Assembly (NCBI GenBank): GCA_019638015.1 | Contig: JAHBUP010000001.1 | Span: 434,001-498,000, forward strand | Direction: 5' to 3' | From: Melioribacteraceae bacterium | GTDB lineage: Bacteria > Bacteroidota > Ignavibacteria > Ignavibacteriales > Melioribacteraceae | DNA: 64,000 nt | Shown here: positions 8,927 to 16,798 of the stretch, piece by piece | Layout: every line of letters starts with the position of its first letter | How positions within the stretch are numbered: position 1 is the first letter of the stretch | Translations under genes and position numbers: made by a program | Notes under the pieces: generated by a model | Told to the model about the DNA's origin: nothing | Seen by the model: the letters and a program-made list of their open reading frames with translations, nothing else | The model's database searches: none

Positions 8927-9952
8927 ATGAAAAAATTAAATATAATATTACTTATAATCTTTACCGCTTCATTTATTGAAGCTCAAGATTTTGTTTCGAA
9001 TGTTTCTAAAAGGGCAACTACCGCCGCACCATTTTTATCAATTGGACAAGGTGCACGGGCTACTTCTATGGGAAGCGCCTTTGTTGCTGTTGCCGATGAC
9101 CCCAGCGCAATATTTTGGAATCCCGCGGGATTAGCTAAAGTTCAGGGGGGCGCGGCTTCATTTGATCATACTAAATGGGTTGCCGATATTAATTATAATT
9201 TTATGGCGGCTAATTATAATTTGGGAGACTATGGCGCACTCGGCGTTAGTTTTCTTACCTCGGCTATAGATGAAATGACAGTCAGAACTATTGAAAATCC
9301 AGAAGGAACCGGTGAAACATTCGGAGTTACTGATGCTATGTTTTCTGTTTCTTATGCAATCAATTTAACCGATAATTTTTCAATCGGTTTTAATCCCAAA
9401 TTTGTAATGCAGAAAATTTGGCGTACTTCAGCCACCGCTTTTGCATTAGACTTGGGCGTTTTATACCGCACTCCGTTTGATGGAATAATGCTGGGAATGT
9501 CAATTTCTAACTTTGGTACTAAAATGAAAATGACAGGTAATACTGCATTAGTTCTCTACGATCCCGATCCAAACAGCACGGGAAATAATAATCAGATACC
9601 TGCAATACTTCAAACCGATGAGTGGGAATTGCCATTAAATTTTAGAGTTGGTATTTCTTATGAACCAATAAAAACAGATATGCACAAACTATTGGTCGCT
9701 GTTGATGCACTGCATCCTGCTGATGATTATGAAAGCATTAACATTGGAACTGAATATGGTTTTAATGACATCTTCTTTATAAGAGGGGGATTTAAATCAT
9801 TATTTCTAAAGGATTCTGAAGAATCATTTACTGCCGGTGCCGGAATTAAACAGAGATTCTTCGGTAATGTTGCCGTTCGGATTGATTATTCGTATGGTAG
9901 TTTTGGCAGACTCACAAACGTTCAGAAGTTTACTGTAGGTGTAGAGTTCTGA
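8927..9952 (+). CDS. PorV/PorQ-family outer membrane beta-barrel protein
   Basis: 341 residues with a signal peptide (ending SFIEAQ). The N-terminal motif LSIGQGARATSMGSAFVAVA followed by DDPSAIFWNPAGLA is the hallmark of the PorV/PorQ (FadL-related) family. The rest is alternating amphipathic strands, ending YGSFGRLTNVQKFTVGVEF. PorV-type proteins in T9SS organisms sit in the outer membrane and help move cargo with C-terminal sorting domains; others of the family are of unknown function. It is 15 bases after the 1020-residue protein and ends at a terminator, so it closes a three-gene unit with the TonB receptor. A dedicated paralogue serving this locus, rather than the housekeeping PorV, is my inference. 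Confidence 0.75.
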   Translation: MKKLNIILLIIFTASFIEAQDFVSNVSKRATTAAPFLSIGQGARATSMGSAFVAVADDPSAIFWNPAGLAKVQGGAASFDHTKWVADINYNFMAANYNLGDYGALGVSFLTSAIDEMTVRTIENPEGTGETFGVTDAMFSVSYAINLTDNFSIGFNPKFVMQKIWRTSATAFALDLGVLYRTPFDGIMLGMSISNFGTKMKMTGNTALVLYDPDPNSTGNNNQIPAILQTDEWELPLNFRVGISYEPIKTDMHKLLVAVDALHPADDYESINIGTEYGFNDIFFIRGGFKSLFLKDSEESFTAGAGIKQRFFGNVAVRIDYSYGSFGRLTNVQKFTVGVEF

Positions 9953-9957
9953 TATTT

Positions 9958-9987
9958 CAGTAATTAAAGGCCTCCTCTTAATTACTG
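9958..9987. repeat. Perfect 10-bp inverted repeat before the terminator
   Basis: CAGTAATTAA (9958-9967) pairs with TTAATTACTG (9978-9987) around the loop AGGCCTCCTC. It begins six bases after the stop codon of the PorV-like gene and stands immediately before the stronger GC-rich hairpin. It may be part of a double terminator or protect the mRNA 3' end. Confidence 0.5.
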
Positions 9988-9993
9988 ATTTGC

Positions 9994-10022
9994 GGGGTGA
10001 GTTAATGCTCACCCCTTTCTTT
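9994..10022 (+). terminator. Rho-independent terminator
   Basis: GGGGTGAG (9994-10001) pairs perfectly with CTCACCCC (10008-10015) around the loop TTAATG and is followed by TTTCTTT. It ends the TonB receptor / 1020-residue protein / PorV-like unit and separates it from the lichenase gene. Confidence 0.8.
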
Positions 10023-10044
10023 AAAAAAGTAAAGGAATTGTTTG

Positions 10045-11877
10045 ATGATCAAAAATTCGATTCGACTAATCTTAACCCTTCTATTAACCAGTCAAATTAT
10101 TTTAGCCAAAAATTATAAAGGTGGCGAATATAGAACTAAAGAAGCTTTTCTTTATGGGCGATTTGAATCAAGTTTTAAAGCTCCAGGTAAAGAGGGAACT
10201 CTTGGCACTATGTTTACTTACTTTGACGGCTCTCCTTCAGATCCATGGTCGCAAGGTAAATGGAATGAGATTGATGTTGAAATAATGGGGAGATATAATA
10301 ATGATGTGCAGTTTAATACAATCACTCCCGGACAAATAAATCATGTTCGGCATCAGTATGTAGATTTTAATCCCGCTTTAGATTATCACACATACGCATT
10401 TGAGTGGACTCCCGATTACATAGCCTATTTTATTGATGGAGTTGAAGTTTATAGGCAAACTGAAGATTTTGTTAGAACCGTAAATAGAGCACAAAAATTA
10501 ATGTTTAACATGTGGATACCAAATTACCCTAACTGGGCAGGGGTTTGGAATGACCAGGTGTTACCTGCATTTACCTATTATGATTGGACTGCATATTACA
10601 AATACACCCCTGGTAAAGGAAATTACGGTTCTGATAATAATTTTACTTTTGAATGGAAAGATGATTTTGATTTTTTTGATGAGAACAGGTGGGCAAAAGC
10701 TACTCATACCTTTGAAGGTAATAATGTTGATTTTGTGCCTGAAAATATTGTTTTCGAAAATGGGAAAATGATAATTAGTTTGACTTCACCTAATGAACTT
10801 GGCTATTACGATAAACGCCCTCCTTCAATTATATCTGTCCGCGCACTTAATGAATTTACACTACATGTTTTTTTCTCTGAAGAAGTTGAGAAAACATCGG
10901 CTGAATCTGCTTCAAGATATTTAATGGGAGGAGCACCCCCAATAAAAAAAGCAACCCTTTTAAGTGATAATAGAACTGTTGAATTGCAAGTAGAGAAGTT
11001 AAATTTAAATTCTCTACCAGCTTTAATTGTATTAAGTGGTATTAAAGATCGATTCGTACCTGCAAATATGGCGTCAAATTTATCCAAATCAATAATTACC
11101 ACTCCTCAATATAAATTTCCGTTAAAGATTAATGTTGGTGGAAATAGGTTTAATGATTTTATTCCAGATATAGAATTTAAAACCGACACTTCTAATTATG
11201 GTTATATGGAAGGATCGAAAGGAGGACCCTTTAGTTTGCCAATAGCTAAGACTGATGATGATGTGGTTTTTCAAAGTGAAATTAATGGAATGGCAAAATA
11301 TGTGGTGCGGATACCGAATGGTACTTATCGTGTTCAACTTCTTTTTGCGGAAAATCATTTTACACAAAACGGGCAAAGAATATTTGATGTTTATGTACAA
11401 GGGAAAAAAGAGTTAACTAAATTTGATATTACCAAAGAAACCGGAATTAGATCGGCTATCATTAAAACAATTGATAATGTAAATGTAGAAAACCATTTGC
11501 TTGATATTCATTTCTCGGCTTGGGTCCAGCGTCCACTATTAAATGGAATTATAATAGAACAGATAACTACCGGTGTAGAAGATCACTCAACAATTCCTAA
11601 ACAATATGAACTAATGCAGAATTTTCCGAATCCCTTTAACCCCGATACTGTTATTAGTTATAAAATTTCAGAGCCAAGTCATATACGATTAAAAATATAC
11701 GATCTACTTGGAAAAGAAATAAAAGTTTTAGTTGATGAATTCAAACAGCCCGGATTATATAACTCCCAATTTTCTACCTTTAATACAAAAGGTGCTCAAC
11801 TATCGTCAGGCATTTATTTCTACGAACTTACTGCCGGAAATTTTTCACAGACAAAAAAAATGGTATTGGCAAAATAA
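10045..11877 (+). CDS. Circularly permuted GH16 lichenase (beta-1,3-1,4-glucanase) with malectin-like and T9SS domains
   Basis: 610 residues from the ATG at 10045 (AAAGGA eight bases before; a TTG at 10042 is a poorer start). After the signal peptide the catalytic core begins KNYKGGEYRTKEAFLYGRFE and carries WNEIDVEIMG, with E75, D77 and E79 as nucleophile, helper and acid/base. After the normal C-terminal end (FTYYDWTAYYKYTPG), the part that starts Bacillus lichenases appears (FTFEWKDDFDFFDENRW to GKMIISLT). This is the gene order of the naturally permuted Fibrobacter succinogenes enzyme, which also has YKYTPGxGxxGSD at the joint. Downstream are an Ig-like/SbsA-type module (about 255-350), a malectin-like domain (about 355-505) and a type-A sorting domain (NFPNPFNPDTVISYKIS). 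The inferred action is cell-surface cleavage of mixed-linkage beta-glucan. Confidence 0.88.
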   Translation: MIKNSIRLILTLLLTSQIILAKNYKGGEYRTKEAFLYGRFESSFKAPGKEGTLGTMFTYFDGSPSDPWSQGKWNEIDVEIMGRYNNDVQFNTITPGQINHVRHQYVDFNPALDYHTYAFEWTPDYIAYFIDGVEVYRQTEDFVRTVNRAQKLMFNMWIPNYPNWAGVWNDQVLPAFTYYDWTAYYKYTPGKGNYGSDNNFTFEWKDDFDFFDENRWAKATHTFEGNNVDFVPENIVFENGKMIISLTSPNELGYYDKRPPSIISVRALNEFTLHVFFSEEVEKTSAESASRYLMGGAPPIKKATLLSDNRTVELQVEKLNLNSLPALIVLSGIKDRFVPANMASNLSKSIITTPQYKFPLKINVGGNRFNDFIPDIEFKTDTSNYGYMEGSKGGPFSLPIAKTDDDVVFQSEINGMAKYVVRIPNGTYRVQLLFAENHFTQNGQRIFDVYVQGKKELTKFDITKETGIRSAIIKTIDNVNVENHLLDIHFSAWVQRPLLNGIIIEQITTGVEDHSTIPKQYELMQNFPNPFNPDTVISYKISEPSHIRLKIYDLLGKEIKVLVDEFKQPGLYNSQFSTFNTKGAQLSSGIYFYELTAGNFSQTKKMVLAK

Positions 11878-11908
11878 TATTCATGAATTCTTAAGATGGA
11901 AAATATTA

Positions 11909-14900
11909 ATGAAAGTTTTTCATAATTGGTTGATTTATTGTTCAATAAGTATTGTTCTGATATTCATAAATACAAATAGTGTTTATTCGCAGACACTTGA
12001 TGATAAGATTGATGAGCTTATTTCTAAAATGACATTAGAAGAAAAAGTAAAACAACTTCATCAAGAAGGTTCATTTAATACCGCCGACAATAAACGATTA
12101 AAAATTCCTGGCTTTAAAATGGCCGATGGACCTCATGGTGTTCGAAATGGGTTTGCAACTTCATTCCCTGTTGGTTCGGGAATAGCCGCAACTTGGGACA
12201 GCGAATTAATTTATAGAGTAGGAGTTGCCTTAGGAAAAGAGTTTCATGGTAAAGGCATTCACCAAGCATTAGGTCCATGTTTAGATTTAACACTTGATCC
12301 AAGAAATGGACGCTCCCCCGAAACAACTAGTGAAGATCCATTTTTAAATGGAAAAATTAATACATCAATGGTTCAGGGAATTCAATCAACACCTGTACTT
12401 GCTACAATAAAACATTTTTATACAGAATATCGTCAGGTTGGGAGAACTACAAATAACTACACTCTATCGCAGAGAAATTTACTTGAACATCATGGACTTC
12501 AATTCAGAGAAGCAATTCAAATCGGCGGCGCATTTAGTGTAATGAACTCATATAATTTGATTAATAATTTTAAAGCCGCCGAAAGTTCAACTTTACTTAC
12601 AACCGATTTAAGGAAAAAATGGGGCTTTCCATTTTATGTTGTTTCTGATTGGGTGTCAATTAACAGTGCAGAAAAGGCTATTAAAGCTGGCTGCGAAATT
12701 GAGATGGGCTCAATTTTATATCAGGATGCTAACAGCGGGTTATTGGCACTAGTTAATAAAGGGATTGTTGATACTACCGTAATTAATGAGGCGGTGCGAA
12801 GGGTTTTAAGAACAAAATTTCTATCTGGCATGATCGGGCATTATCCTCAAGGAAATCCATTAGATGTAAACAGTTTCGCTCATCAATCTCTTGCCTTGGA
12901 AGCGGGTAAAAAAGGTTTAGTGCTTCTTAAAAATGATGGTAAAATTCTTCCTCTCAATAAATCATTAATAAAAAAAATTGCGGTCATTGGTCCTAATGCG
13001 GCAGTGATGCAAACAGATGGTTCAGGCAGCAGCTGGGTTGATCCATTCTATAAAATTTCACCCAAAGAGGGAATTGAAAAATATATTGATCCTAAAAATG
13101 TTTTATATGCTAAGGGGTGTGAAATTAGCGGGACTGTTTTTTCGTCAGATGTAAACCAAGCAATCGCGTATGCAAGTGAAGCCGATGTTGTAATTTTCTT
13201 TGGTGGACTGGATCCTTCGCAAGAGGGAGAAGGTTTTGATAGAGCTAATAATTCCATAGAACTTCCTGGCAAGCAGAGAGATTTAATTAAACTAATTACT
13301 GCAGTTAATAAAAATTTAATTGTTGTGTTAATCAGCGGCGGCATTTGTACTGCAACTCCATTTATCAATGATATAAAAGGATTGATATATGGTTTTTATC
13401 CTGGACAGGAAGGAGGAAATGCAATAGCTCAGGTGATATTCGGTGATTATAACCCAAGCGGAAAACTTCCAGTTACTATGCCAAAAAATGATTCTCAACT
13501 CCCGAATAGAAATTCTAACAACCTTGATGAATTATTTGGCGGGGGGTATAGATGGTTCGATAAGAATAATCATATTCCTCAATATGCATTTGGTTATGGA
13601 TTAAGCTACACATCATTTGAGTTTAGTAACTTTTCAACATCCCATTCAAATTGGTTCTTTGCAGAAGAAATAGTTAAAATAAGTGTGGATGTAACAAATA
13701 CCGGTTCGGTTGCCGGAGAAGAGGTAGTTCAGCTATATATTGGTGCAAGTACAGGATTTGTGAGCCGCAACGTAAAAGACTTGAAAGGATTTAAAAAAGT
13801 TTATCTTGAGCCGGGTGAAACTAAAAAAGTTACTTTTGAAATTGGTCCAAATGAACTTTACTATTATAGTTCACAAAAGCAAAGTCATGAGTTGGATCCC
13901 GGTACGTACACTTTTTTTGTGGGGAATTCATCTGATAATTTAATTTATAGCAAAAAATTAGATTTACGCCCTCATCCACCTCTGCCCGATCTGCAAATTG
14001 CAAATATCTATACAGTTCCCCGTTATCCACTTGAGGGTGAAAAAGTAATTTTTCTAGCGACTGTTATAAATTATGGAACAGGTCCAAGTCCAAACGCAAT
14101 TTTTCATGAAGTTAGTTTTAAAGTAAATGGGAAAACTGTAAGCCGATCTTTTATAAGTGCTGATTCAATTCCTAAAGCGGGTATGGTTTTACTTAATGGA
14201 AATATTGGCGGAATTGATAATGCAAATAATTATTGGGTTGCCGAATCTCCCGGCACATATACAATTGAAGCAATTGTAGATGAAGTTTCTGCAATACAAG
14301 AGACTATTGAAAACAATAATTCAAAATCAGTTCAACTGCAAGTATATAATAATCCAGCACAAAATCTCGCGTTCGAAAAAGCTGTAAAAACAAGTTCAAT
14401 AGAGTCATTTGATTATATTGCACAAAATGCCGTTGATGGAGAATACAATACGCGCTGGTCATCCAAATTTACCGATCCCCAATATTTGACAGTCGATCTT
14501 GGCTCAATTCAAAAGTTTAATCAAATAAGAATTACCTGGGAAACTGCATACGGAAAAGAATACATAATTGAAGTCTCTGATGATGAAGTTAATTGGAGGC
14601 AGATTGTAAATCAATCAAACGGATTTGGAAATATCGAATTGTGGAAAGTTAACGGGGAAGGAAGATATATAAAATTAACCGGAACTAAGAGAGCAACTGA
14701 GTATGGTTACTCAATTTATGAGTTCGAAGTTTTTTATGATTTGACTACTGATATTCGAGAGGATGATCAGTCGGTAATATTAGATTATAAATTAGAGCAA
14801 AACTATCCTAATCCCTTTAATCCGGTAACAATTATAAAATACTCAATTCCATCAGGCAATAAGAATGAACCGGGAGTTGTTTCATTAAAGATATTTGATG

Positions 14901-15058
14901 TGCTCGGTCGAGAAGTTGCAATACTCGTAAATGAAAATAAAGCACCAGGAGTTTATGAAGTTCAATTTGACGGAAGCAATTTTTCGAGTGGAGTGTATTT
15001 TTATAGACTCCAATATGGACGCAATGCTCAAGTGAAAAAATTAGTATTGATGAAGTAA
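11909..15058 (+). CDS. GH3 beta-glucosidase with CARDB, F5/8C and T9SS domains
   Basis: 1049 residues. I start at the ATG at 11909, which gives a clean signal peptide (ISIVLIFINTNSVYSQ); the open frame extends upstream to 11732 but overlaps the lichenase gene. The GH3 N-terminal barrel (about 30-330) carries MTLEEKVKQLHQEG, FKMADGPHGVRNG and the nucleophile D247 in VVSDWVS. The GH3 C-terminal domain (about 335-560) and fibronectin III-like domain (about 590-665, GEEVVQLYIGA) follow. Accessory domains are a CARDB-like module (about 690-800, PDLQIANIYTVPRYPLEGE) and an F5/8 type C / CBM32-like module (about 820-940, NAVDGEYNTRWSS). The end is a type-A sorting domain (LEQNYPNPFNPVTIIKYSIP). Likely an outer-surface exo-beta-glucosidase working on products of the neighbouring endoglucanases. 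Confidence 0.88.
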   Translation: MKVFHNWLIYCSISIVLIFINTNSVYSQTLDDKIDELISKMTLEEKVKQLHQEGSFNTADNKRLKIPGFKMADGPHGVRNGFATSFPVGSGIAATWDSELIYRVGVALGKEFHGKGIHQALGPCLDLTLDPRNGRSPETTSEDPFLNGKINTSMVQGIQSTPVLATIKHFYTEYRQVGRTTNNYTLSQRNLLEHHGLQFREAIQIGGAFSVMNSYNLINNFKAAESSTLLTTDLRKKWGFPFYVVSDWVSINSAEKAIKAGCEIEMGSILYQDANSGLLALVNKGIVDTTVINEAVRRVLRTKFLSGMIGHYPQGNPLDVNSFAHQSLALEAGKKGLVLLKNDGKILPLNKSLIKKIAVIGPNAAVMQTDGSGSSWVDPFYKISPKEGIEKYIDPKNVLYAKGCEISGTVFSSDVNQAIAYASEADVVIFFGGLDPSQEGEGFDRANNSIELPGKQRDLIKLITAVNKNLIVVLISGGICTATPFINDIKGLIYGFYPGQEGGNAIAQVIFGDYNPSGKLPVTMPKNDSQLPNRNSNNLDELFGGGYRWFDKNNHIPQYAFGYGLSYTSFEFSNFSTSHSNWFFAEEIVKISVDVTNTGSVAGEEVVQLYIGASTGFVSRNVKDLKGFKKVYLEPGETKKVTFEIGPNELYYYSSQKQSHELDPGTYTFFVGNSSDNLIYSKKLDLRPHPPLPDLQIANIYTVPRYPLEGEKVIFLATVINYGTGPSPNAIFHEVSFKVNGKTVSRSFISADSIPKAGMVLLNGNIGGIDNANNYWVAESPGTYTIEAIVDEVSAIQETIENNNSKSVQLQVYNNPAQNLAFEKAVKTSSIESFDYIAQNAVDGEYNTRWSSKFTDPQYLTVDLGSIQKFNQIRITWETAYGKEYIIEVSDDEVNWRQIVNQSNGFGNIELWKVNGEGRYIKLTGTKRATEYGYSIYEFEVFYDLTTDIREDDQSVILDYKLEQNYPNPFNPVTIIKYSIPSGNKNEPGVVSLKIFDVLGREVAILVNENKAPGVYEVQFDGSNFSSGVYFYRLQYGRNAQVKKLVLMK

Positions 15059-15258
15059 TTATCATTTTAATAACCGTTCTTATGAAATTAATAATTGAAA
15101 AGTTTTTTGCTAATCTGAGTTGATTGAAAAAGAAGTTTAGCAAGTTAAATAAGTTTATTTGCGCGGTAGTCTTTTGTTAATAAAGGCATAGTAATTGCAT
15201 GAAATTGGTGCGATTAATTTCTAGAAAAATATAATAATTACAAAAAGCGGAGACTTAA

Positions 15259-16749
15259 ATGGCTTCAATATCCCCCGGTACATCAGCATTATCCAGTAAA
15301 TCGAACGATGAACAATCCTATGGATTTGCCCTTACAGTATTAACCTCATTGTTCTTTATTTGGGGATTCATAACCTGCTTGAATGATATATTAATACCAC
15401 ATTTAAAAGCAGTTTTTACTCTAAACTATACTCAAGTAATGCTCATTCAATTTAGTTTTTTTACTGCGTATGCGGTAGTGTCGCTTCCCTCAGGTATGCT
15501 TGTTGAAAAAATTGGTTATAAAAATGGAATAGTAATTGGATTGATTACTGCCGGAGTTGGTTGTTTATTGTTTTACCCGGCTGCGGGAAATCAATCATAT
15601 TTAATGTTTTTAGTAGCTCTGTTTATTCTTGCCAGCGGAATTACATTATTACAGGTTGCGGCTAATCCTTATGTTGCAATTCTTGGCAAACCAACAACAG
15701 CATCAAGCAGATTAAATTTAACTCAAGCGTTTAACTCATTAGGGACAACAATAGCACCATTATTTGGGTCTTTATTAATTTTATCACTCGCAGTTAAAAC
15801 TGTTGAAGAAATGAAAAGCATGAGTGCCGCTGATATATCGGCATATAAACTTGCTGAGGCAAGCGCGGTTCAAGCGCCATATTTAGGATTAGCTGCTGTG
15901 CTTTTCGTTATTGCGGCTCTCTTCGCTGTTATTAAGTTGCCTGTAATTGAAGCACAAGAGTCCTCAGAAAAATCGGATGACGGACAAAACTTTCACGATA
16001 TGCATAAAAGCGCGTGGGGTTATAAACATTTGATTTTAGGAGCAATTGGAATATTTGTTTATGTAGGAGGAGAAGTTTCAATCGGCTCATTTTTAGTGAA
16101 TTATTTTAATGAAATTTTGCAAATGGAGGAAGCGGAAGCCGCTAAATATATTATGCTGTACTGGGGCGGAGCAATGGTGGGTAGATTTTTCGGCTCCATA
16201 ACTCTATCCGAAATGGATAATAATAAAAAGAAAAATTTCTATTTATCATTAGTGTTTGTTCTAGCACTTGTACTCGCGTTATATGTTACCAAAGAATATG
16301 AGAACATTTCAACTTTTTCATTAAGTGGATTTGGAAAAACATTAACATTTTTACTGTTGGTTGGTCTTAATTTTATTGCTTTTAATCTTGGTAAAAGAAA
16401 ACCAAATAGAACCCTTACAATACTAGCTCTATTTGCCGCGGCGCTGGTTTTAGTTTCAATGCTTTCGGGAGGACAAGTAGCGCTCTGGAGCATATTAGCA
16501 GTGGGATTATTTAACTCAATTATGTTCCCAACAATTTTTACTCTAGCAATTGATAAGTTGGGAAAACATACGGGTCAAGCATCGGGCATATTATGTACAG
16601 CAATAGTTGGTGGTGCTCTTATACCAGTACTACAAGGATTTTTTGCTGATAATATTGGAATTCAGCACGCTTTCTTTATTCCTGTTCTTTGTTATTTATA
16701 TATAGCTTATTATGGCTTCAAAGGTTACAAACCAGTTTTATCAAACTGA
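15259..16749 (+). CDS. FucP/GluP-type MFS sugar transporter (glucose/galactose:H+ symporter)
   Basis: 496 residues with about 12 or more membrane segments and no signal peptide. The N-terminal run FFIWGFITCLNDILIPHLK is the signature of the fucose-glucose-galactose:H+ symporter family; LQVAANPYVAILG, LTQAFNSLGTT and the later FPTIFTLAIDKLGKHTGQASG also fit. It is longer than E. coli FucP; the extra length lies around 335-385, where additional hydrophobic segments separate the usual helices, as in other Bacteroidota members. It should import glucose or a related hexose released by the two flanking GH3 enzymes. An AGCGGAG sequence precedes the ATG. The 200-base gap upstream could hold its own promoter, but I found no convincing consensus. 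Confidence 0.85.
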   Translation: MASISPGTSALSSKSNDEQSYGFALTVLTSLFFIWGFITCLNDILIPHLKAVFTLNYTQVMLIQFSFFTAYAVVSLPSGMLVEKIGYKNGIVIGLITAGVGCLLFYPAAGNQSYLMFLVALFILASGITLLQVAANPYVAILGKPTTASSRLNLTQAFNSLGTTIAPLFGSLLILSLAVKTVEEMKSMSAADISAYKLAEASAVQAPYLGLAAVLFVIAALFAVIKLPVIEAQESSEKSDDGQNFHDMHKSAWGYKHLILGAIGIFVYVGGEVSIGSFLVNYFNEILQMEEAEAAKYIMLYWGGAMVGRFFGSITLSEMDNNKKKNFYLSLVFVLALVLALYVTKEYENISTFSLSGFGKTLTFLLLVGLNFIAFNLGKRKPNRTLTILALFAAALVLVSMLSGGQVALWSILAVGLFNSIMFPTIFTLAIDKLGKHTGQASGILCTAIVGGALIPVLQGFFADNIGIQHAFFIPVLCYLYIAYYGFKGYKPVLSN

Positions 16750-16798
16750 AATAATTATATAGTAAAGTGAAATACTCAAAACGAAATAAAGGTGAAAA

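Noticed and set aside
11732..11908. N-terminal extension of the GH3 open frame
   Set aside because: It overlaps the sorting domain of the lichenase gene in another frame, and a proper signal peptide begins at the ATG at 11909.
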